In this document: positions 6,750 to 10,220 of the stretch, piece by piece
Position numbering within the stretch: position 1 is the stretch's first letter
Layout of the letters: each line of letters opens with the position of its first letter
Source: Candidatus Segatella violae
Lineage (GTDB): Bacteria; Bacteroidota; Bacteroidia; Bacteroidales; Bacteroidaceae
Length of the DNA stretch: 10,220 nt
Direction of reading: 5' to 3'
Assembly (NCBI GenBank): GCA_002440225.1
Contig: DJSH01000083.1
Span: forward strand, 176-10,395
Program-made: the position numbers and the translations under genes
Notes under the pieces: generated by a model
Database searches by the model: none
What the model saw: the letters and a program-made list of their open reading frames with translations, nothing else
Told to the model about the DNA's origin: nothing

Positions 6750-8011
6750 TGAAACAAAGTAGTTTACTCTATAAGATAATCCGAGGCATCCAGGACATGT
6801 GCTACATCTGGGCGAAGGAGATGCGCAATGTGTTTCGCGACGAAGGTGTGCTGATGTTCTGCATCTTGGTACCTATCGGATACCCATTGCTCTACTCTTG
6901 GATCTACAACAACGAGGTGGTAAGGGATGTGCCTACGGCAATCGTAGACCTCAGCCACAGCCACACCACCCGAGAGTTTATCCGAGAATACGATGCCTCG
7001 CCCGATGCCAAGACAGCCTACTTCTGCAACAGTCTCGACGAAGCGAAGCAGTTGGTGGCTCGACAGGCGGTGCATGGTGTCCTCTACTTTCCTTCCGACT
7101 TCGACACCAAGTTGATGCGAGGCGAGCAAGCACATGTCAGCGTATATACCGACATGAGTCTGATGCTTACCTACAAGGCGATTTACCAGACGGCACAAGC
7201 CGTGGCGAGCCATATCAACTCAGGCATACAGGTAACGCAAGGCGGAGGATTCACCGATCGAGACGACGAGATAACCACCGAACCTTTGGCATTCGACGAA
7301 GTGCCGATATTCAACACCACGGGAGGATATGGCAACGCCATCCTGCCGGGCGTATTGATGCTCATCTTGCAACAAACCTTGTTGCTGGGCATCGGAATGG
7401 CGGCAGGCACATCAAGAGAACTCAACAGAAACAGAGAGTTGATACCGGTAAGCGAACATTATGGTGGCATCTTCCGCATCGTGTTTGGCAAGGCATTGTG
7501 CTATTTCATGATCTATGCCGTATTAGGTATGTATCTGGCTTTGGTGGTGCCCAAGTTTTTTAGCTTCGTGAGCATGGTATCGTGGACTACGATTCTCGGT
7601 TTCCTCCTGCCATTCATCCTCTCGTGCATCTTCTTCGGACTGGCACTATCGTGTGTGGTAAGATACCGTGAAAACGTGATGCTCTTGGTGGTATTCACCT
7701 CCGTGCCATTGCTCTTCATGACAGGTATCTCCTGGCCACAAAGCAACATACCGGGCTTTTGGCAGAGTGTGGCGTGGCTGTTCCCATCCACTTGGGGCAT
7801 CCGAGGATTCCTGCGCATCAGTAGCATGGGAGCCAGCCTAGCCGACATCGAGACCGAATTCCGTGCCCTGTGGATTCAAGTAGGAGCATACTTCCTCATC
7901 ACCTGCCTCGTTTTCAGGCATCAGATGAGATTGGCGAGAAAGAACGCTGGTCTCACTCCCGAACTAGGAGAAGAGGAAGATGAAGCAGAGACATTGCTCG
8001 AAAAAGAATAG
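6749..8011 (+). CDS. ABC-2 family transporter permease (second of a pair)
   Basis: This 420-residue inner-membrane protein has the same design as its neighbour: a transmembrane helix at about 32-52, a periplasmic domain at 53-196 (with DVPTAIVDLSHS near 60-71), and hydrophobic segments at about 197-220, 247-268, 280-304, 308-326 and 374-391. The segment GTSRELNRNRELIPVS (about 220-235) on the cytoplasmic side is where ABC-2 permeases usually meet their ATPase. The C-terminus ends in a very acidic tail (ELGEEEDEAETLLEKE). The ATG overlaps the previous stop as TAATG, implying translational coupling and equal synthesis. It is the last gene of the operon and runs into the repeat-rich convergent gap. 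Sequence similarity between the two permeases is weak outside the shared topology, so they are paralogues of long standing rather than a recent duplication. Confidence 0.9.
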   Translation: MKQSSLLYKIIRGIQDMCYIWAKEMRNVFRDEGVLMFCILVPIGYPLLYSWIYNNEVVRDVPTAIVDLSHSHTTREFIREYDASPDAKTAYFCNSLDEAKQLVARQAVHGVLYFPSDFDTKLMRGEQAHVSVYTDMSLMLTYKAIYQTAQAVASHINSGIQVTQGGGFTDRDDEITTEPLAFDEVPIFNTTGGYGNAILPGVLMLILQQTLLLGIGMAAGTSRELNRNRELIPVSEHYGGIFRIVFGKALCYFMIYAVLGMYLALVVPKFFSFVSMVSWTTILGFLLPFILSCIFFGLALSCVVRYRENVMLLVVFTSVPLLFMTGISWPQSNIPGFWQSVAWLFPSTWGIRGFLRISSMGASLADIETEFRALWIQVGAYFLITCLVFRHQMRLARKNAGLTPELGEEEDEAETLLEKE

Positions 8012-8025
8012 CCTTCCAGAGAGTC

Positions 8026-8113
8026 ACCGCACAACAGCAAAAAGAAAACCGCACAACAGCTGAGCGACGCTTGCACAACACCTGATATGCAAGCGCACAA
8101 CAGCTGTTGTGCG
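8026..8113. repeat. 22-bp-period repeat block A (CGCACAACAGC motif, 4 units)
   Basis: The word GCACAACA starts at 8029, 8051, 8073 and 8095, exactly 22 bp apart each time. Units 1 and 2 share ACCGCACAACAGC, unit 3 keeps only GCACAACA, and unit 4 runs into its own inverted copy, making a perfect 20-bp palindrome CGCACAACAGCTGTTGTGCG (8094-8113). The rest of each unit is not conserved. The period is not a multiple of three, so this is not a coding repeat. No repeat/spacer structure of CRISPR type is present. Confidence 0.8.
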
Positions 8114-8117
8114 GTTT
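8046..8117 (-). terminator. Large two-stem hairpin, likely terminator of mrp and end of the efflux operon
   Basis: AAACCGCACAACAGCTG (8046-8062) is perfectly inverted at 8101-8117, a 17-bp stem. Inside it, after 5 unpaired bases on each side, CGCTTGCA (8068-8075) pairs with TGCAAGCG (8088-8095) around a 12-nt loop. On the minus strand the structure runs into TTTTCTTTTTG, so termination of mrp transcripts is most likely. On the plus strand only three T residues follow, but such a stem may also end the efflux operon. The arms are made from the 22-bp repeat units. Confidence 0.7.
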
Positions 8118-8245
8118 AAGTATCTATATGTTCAGAAGACCTCAATTATATCTTCGGAGGACTTTAACTATATCTACCAAAGACTTCAACTATATCTTCC
8201 GAACACTTCTATTATATATTCCAAAGACTCCTTCTATTAATGTGT
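8114..8245. repeat. 22-bp-period repeat block B (CTATATCTTC motif, about 5-6 units)
   Basis: In 22-bp steps from 8114, units at 8136, 8158, 8180 and 8202 follow the pattern AAGACTTCAACTATATCTTC plus two bases, with about 60-85% identity to one another. The unit at 8114 matches only in its second half (CTATATGTTC), and the one at 8224 decays into the end of the mrp coding region (stop at 8237-8239). Block B starts in the same 22-bp register in which block A ends, although the two motifs are unrelated apart from a CAAC core. Short AAGA/TCTT pairings recur in each unit. Confidence 0.8.
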
Positions 8246-9334
8246 CCCCACAATCTTAGTAGGAGCTTGCTCCTTGTTACGGCGATTCACCACGGTTACC
8301 ACGCTCTGCGCAAGGCTCAAGAAAGCCTGACCAGTGATGGTATCCACCTTGGTGGCTGCAGGAGCGCCATCATCACCACCCTCGCAAATGCTCTGTACTA
8401 TAGGAATCTGGGCGAGCAATGGCACGTTCATCTCCTGAGCTAGGTTCTTGCATCCCTCCTTGCCAAAAATATAATACTTGTTCTCTGGCAACTCGGCAGG
8501 CGTAAAGTAAGCCATGTTCTCTACGAGACCCAAGATAGGCACATTCACCTTGTCGTTCTGATACATGTCGATGCCCTTGCGAGCATCGGCAAGAGCCACC
8601 TGCTGCGGCGTACTTACGATGACCGCACCTGTGATGGCGAGGGTCTGGAGAAGCGTAAGATGGATGTCGCTTGTCCCTGGAGGAGTATCAAGGATGAAGT
8701 AATCCAAGTCGCCCCAGTCGGCATCGGCAATCAACTGCTTCAAAGCCGAACAAGCCATTCCGCCACGCCACAAGGTAGCGGTTGTTGGGCTTACGAAGAA
8801 GCCGATACTGAGCAACTTCACACCATATTTCTCGATTGGCTCGATGAGATCACGTCCCTCCTTATGAACGGAGTAAGGACGCTCTTCCTCCACACCAAAC
8901 ATCTTAGGCATGGAAGGACCGAAGATGTCGGTATCCAGCAAACCCACTTTGTAACCCAACTTGGCGAGGGCGATGGCTAGATTGGCAGAAACCGTACTCT
9001 TGCCCACTCCACCCTTGCCAGAGCTAACGGCAATGATGTTCTTCACCTGAGGCAACAACTTGCCCACCTCTGGACGAGGCGCAGACTTGAATTCGGTAAC
9101 GATCTCCACCTCCACATCCTTGGAGATATGGTAATGGATAGCAGCCTCAGCCGCCTTCACGGTACTCTTCAAGAAAGGATCGGTGTCACGAGGGAAGAGT
9201 AAAACCACCTTTACCTTCATACCATTGATGCTAGGTGTATCGGCGAGCATTCCACTCTCGATGAGGTTCTTCTTTGTGCCCGGATAAATTACCGTGGCAA
9301 GAGCCTCTTCTATCAATTTTGGATATAATGTCAT
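8237..9334 (-). CDS. mrp: Mrp/NBP35-family P-loop ATPase, Fe-S cluster carrier (ApbC-like)
   Basis: This 365-residue cytosolic protein has an N-terminal MIP18/DUF59-like domain (about 1-85) fused to a deviant Walker-A P-loop ATPase. Visible motifs are GKGGVGKST (106-114, with the signature Lys of the MinD/Mrp class), LLDTDIFGPSMP (132-143) and DYFILDTPPGTSD (211-223). Members bind and hand over 4Fe-4S clusters to target enzymes, working as dimers. The region after VENM (271-274), where Mrp/ApbC proteins normally carry the CPxC cluster ligands, reads AYFTPAELPENKYYIFG with no Cys. The remaining Cys residues (195, 295, 317) are not arranged as CxxC. This looks like a lineage variant rather than damage, since length and all nucleotide-binding motifs are intact. 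It is expressed from its own promoter, divergent from the GH115-like gene, and is probably monocistronic. Confidence 0.93.
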   Translation of the reverse strand: MTLYPKLIEEALATVIYPGTKKNLIESGMLADTPSINGMKVKVVLLFPRDTDPFLKSTVKAAEAAIHYHISKDVEVEIVTEFKSAPRPEVGKLLPQVKNIIAVSSGKGGVGKSTVSANLAIALAKLGYKVGLLDTDIFGPSMPKMFGVEEERPYSVHKEGRDLIEPIEKYGVKLLSIGFFVSPTTATLWRGGMACSALKQLIADADWGDLDYFILDTPPGTSDIHLTLLQTLAITGAVIVSTPQQVALADARKGIDMYQNDKVNVPILGLVENMAYFTPAELPENKYYIFGKEGCKNLAQEMNVPLLAQIPIVQSICEGGDDGAPAATKVDTITGQAFLSLAQSVVTVVNRRNKEQAPTKIVGTH

Positions 9335-9358
9335 TTTTAATATTGTTTTTTATTTCTG

Positions 9359-9390
9359 CAAAAGTAACAATAAAATATGTAATAAGCAAA
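9359..9390 (-). promoter_or_regulatory. Promoter of mrp
   Basis: On the minus strand TTTG (9390-9387) is 20 bp from TACTTTTG (9366-9359). The -7 box with its flank (TACTTTTGCAG) is identical to that of the HAD phosphatase gene. The leader before the ATG would be about 20 nt. Confidence 0.7.
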
Positions 9391-9404
9391 TAAAAACTAA
9401 ATTA

Positions 9405-9436
9405 TTTCAGATATTAAACACTTTTATGTATCTTTG
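9405..9436 (+). promoter_or_regulatory. Promoter of the GH115-like gene
   Basis: TATCTTTG (9429-9436) is a full -7 match; at 20 bp spacing the -33 position reads TTTC (9405-9408), one base off TTTG. The expected leader is about 75-80 nt (to 9520), longer than for the other genes here. I see no riboswitch-like or attenuator structure in it. Confidence 0.6.
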
Positions 9437-9520
9437 CAAATTGTGGAGATTTGAGCAACATCAGAGCACTTCTGGCTTGATAGGCTCGACTTCCCCACGC
9501 AACCATAAAAACTAGAAAAA

Positions 9521-10220
9521 ATGAATTGCAAGAAAATGATATTATGTGCGGCATTCGGTTTGATGGGAATGGCTACCCATGCCACAACCGTCCTCAAGTC
9601 GCACAAGACCACATCGGAACCTGCCGCTGTGCCTACCGTTTATTGGACCGACGGCAATGGCAAGGTAACCTATAACATCAATGCCAACACCTCTCAAGTG
9701 GTGAAGATTGCGCTCAACCTCTTTGAGAACGACATGAAAGGAGTTACAGGCTTCGCAGCCAAACAGAAGGTGAACGCCCCCATCCAAATTTATCAACTCG
9801 ACATGCTCTCCAACAAGGAGTTTGCTGCCGTAGAGAAATTGGGTACCCCACTCCACAAGATTATCACCGCCAAGGATGCCTATTATATCGGAACCCGCAA
9901 CAACAAGGTTATAGTGATAGGCAGCGATGCCCGAGGCACAGCCTATGCCATCATGCAACTCTCCCAATTGGCAGGTGTCTCGCCATGGGCTGCATGGAAC
10001 GACTTCCAGCCTCAACCTCGACGTTCCCTCTCCATTCCTACCGGAAAAGAATGGATAGAGATTCCGAGAATCGAGTTCCGCGGCTTGGCACTCAACAACA
10101 GCCAATGGATGAAACCACAAAACTATAGCCAAATAGCAAGGCTTATGCTCCGTCTGAAGGCCAATACCCTTTGGCAGGTGGACGGCAAGCACGATGCTGC
10201 CTACAACAAGGCGGTGGTGG
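9521..10220 (+). CDS. GH115-family alpha-glucuronidase-like protein, 5' part only
   Basis: The frame is open for 233 codons from ATG 9521 to the window edge; the family is usually 800 residues or more, so only the N-terminal domain and the start of the catalytic barrel are seen. MNCKKMILCAAFGLMGMATHA is a likely signal peptide, placing the enzyme in the periplasm or on the surface. VIVIGSDARGTAYAIMQLSQ (131-150) and AGVSPWAAWND (151-161) match the linker of GH115 enzymes, followed by IEFRGLALNNSQW (184-196) and LMLRLKANTLW (208-218) at the barrel start. GH115 enzymes remove (4-O-methyl-)glucuronic acid from xylan side chains. Where I expect an acidic pair after RG in this family (commonly FINDE-like), this protein has LNNS, so activity is not assured. 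An A-rich stretch precedes the ATG and there is no Shine-Dalgarno. It is not part of a visible polysaccharide-utilisation locus. Confidence 0.72.
   Translation, partial: MNCKKMILCAAFGLMGMATHATTVLKSHKTTSEPAAVPTVYWTDGNGKVTYNINANTSQVVKIALNLFENDMKGVTGFAAKQKVNAPIQIYQLDMLSNKEFAAVEKLGTPLHKIITAKDAYYIGTRNNKVIVIGSDARGTAYAIMQLSQLAGVSPWAAWNDFQPQPRRSLSIPTGKEWIEIPRIEFRGLALNNSQWMKPQNYSQIARLMLRLKANTLWQVDGKHDAAYNKAVV

Noticed and set aside
6799..7563. 254-residue plus-strand ORF inside the second permease gene
   Set aside because: It is Arg/His-rich out-of-frame shadow sequence with no domain. The permease frame covers it entirely.
8026..8245. Possible CRISPR array
   Set aside because: The repeats are head-to-tail at a 22-bp period without unique spacers of constant length, the sequence drifts between units, and no cas gene is near.
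9437..9520. Possible riboswitch or leader peptide before the GH115-like gene
   Set aside because: I found no convincing stem, terminator or short ORF in the roughly 80-nt leader.

Overview
The window looks like a chromosomal segment of a Bacteroidota gut commensal, most likely a Prevotella/Segatella-type organism. Several intergenic gaps carry the Bacteroidota sigma-ABfr promoter (TTTG, about 19-20 bp, TAnnTTTG). Start codons follow A-rich leaders rather than strong Shine-Dalgarno sequences. The gene content also fits: a FimB/Mfa2-type lipoprotein, a TolC-HlyD-ABC-2 efflux operon, a Bacteroidota-style Mrp and a GH115-like glycosidase. The genus is an inference.

Layout. Positions 1-514 hold no convincing gene. 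They contain a GTGAAGGG-rich repeat tract, a 99-bp nested palindrome (301-399) and a minus-strand terminator (423-449). Positions 515-890 hold the remnant of a secreted alpha/beta-hydrolase gene on the minus strand: promoter, signal-peptide-like start and catalytic-His C-terminus survive, but the middle is gone. Positions 994-1779 (minus) encode a Cof-type HAD sugar-phosphatase. It is divergently transcribed from a lipoprotein of the fimbrial-anchor type (1952-2872).

Positions 3009-8011 (plus) form one apparent operon: an outer-membrane TolC-like channel, a periplasmic HlyD/EmrA-like adaptor and two ABC-2 permeases joined by near-zero spacing. Together they would make a trans-envelope exporter, but the window holds no ATPase for it. 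The operon ends in a convergent gap (8012-8236) that is almost wholly a 22-bp-period repeat array. The array has two unrelated motif blocks in the same register, and part of the first block folds into a large terminator-like hairpin. On the other side is mrp (8237-9334, minus), an Fe-S carrier P-loop ATPase lacking the usual CxxC. It is divergent from the 5' part of a secreted GH115-like alpha-glucuronidase gene that runs off the right edge.

Most of the window is ordinary for the group. The most unusual structures are the two-motif 22-bp array at 8026-8245 and the nested palindrome at 301-399. I did not find a defence system, a CRISPR array or an intact mobile element.
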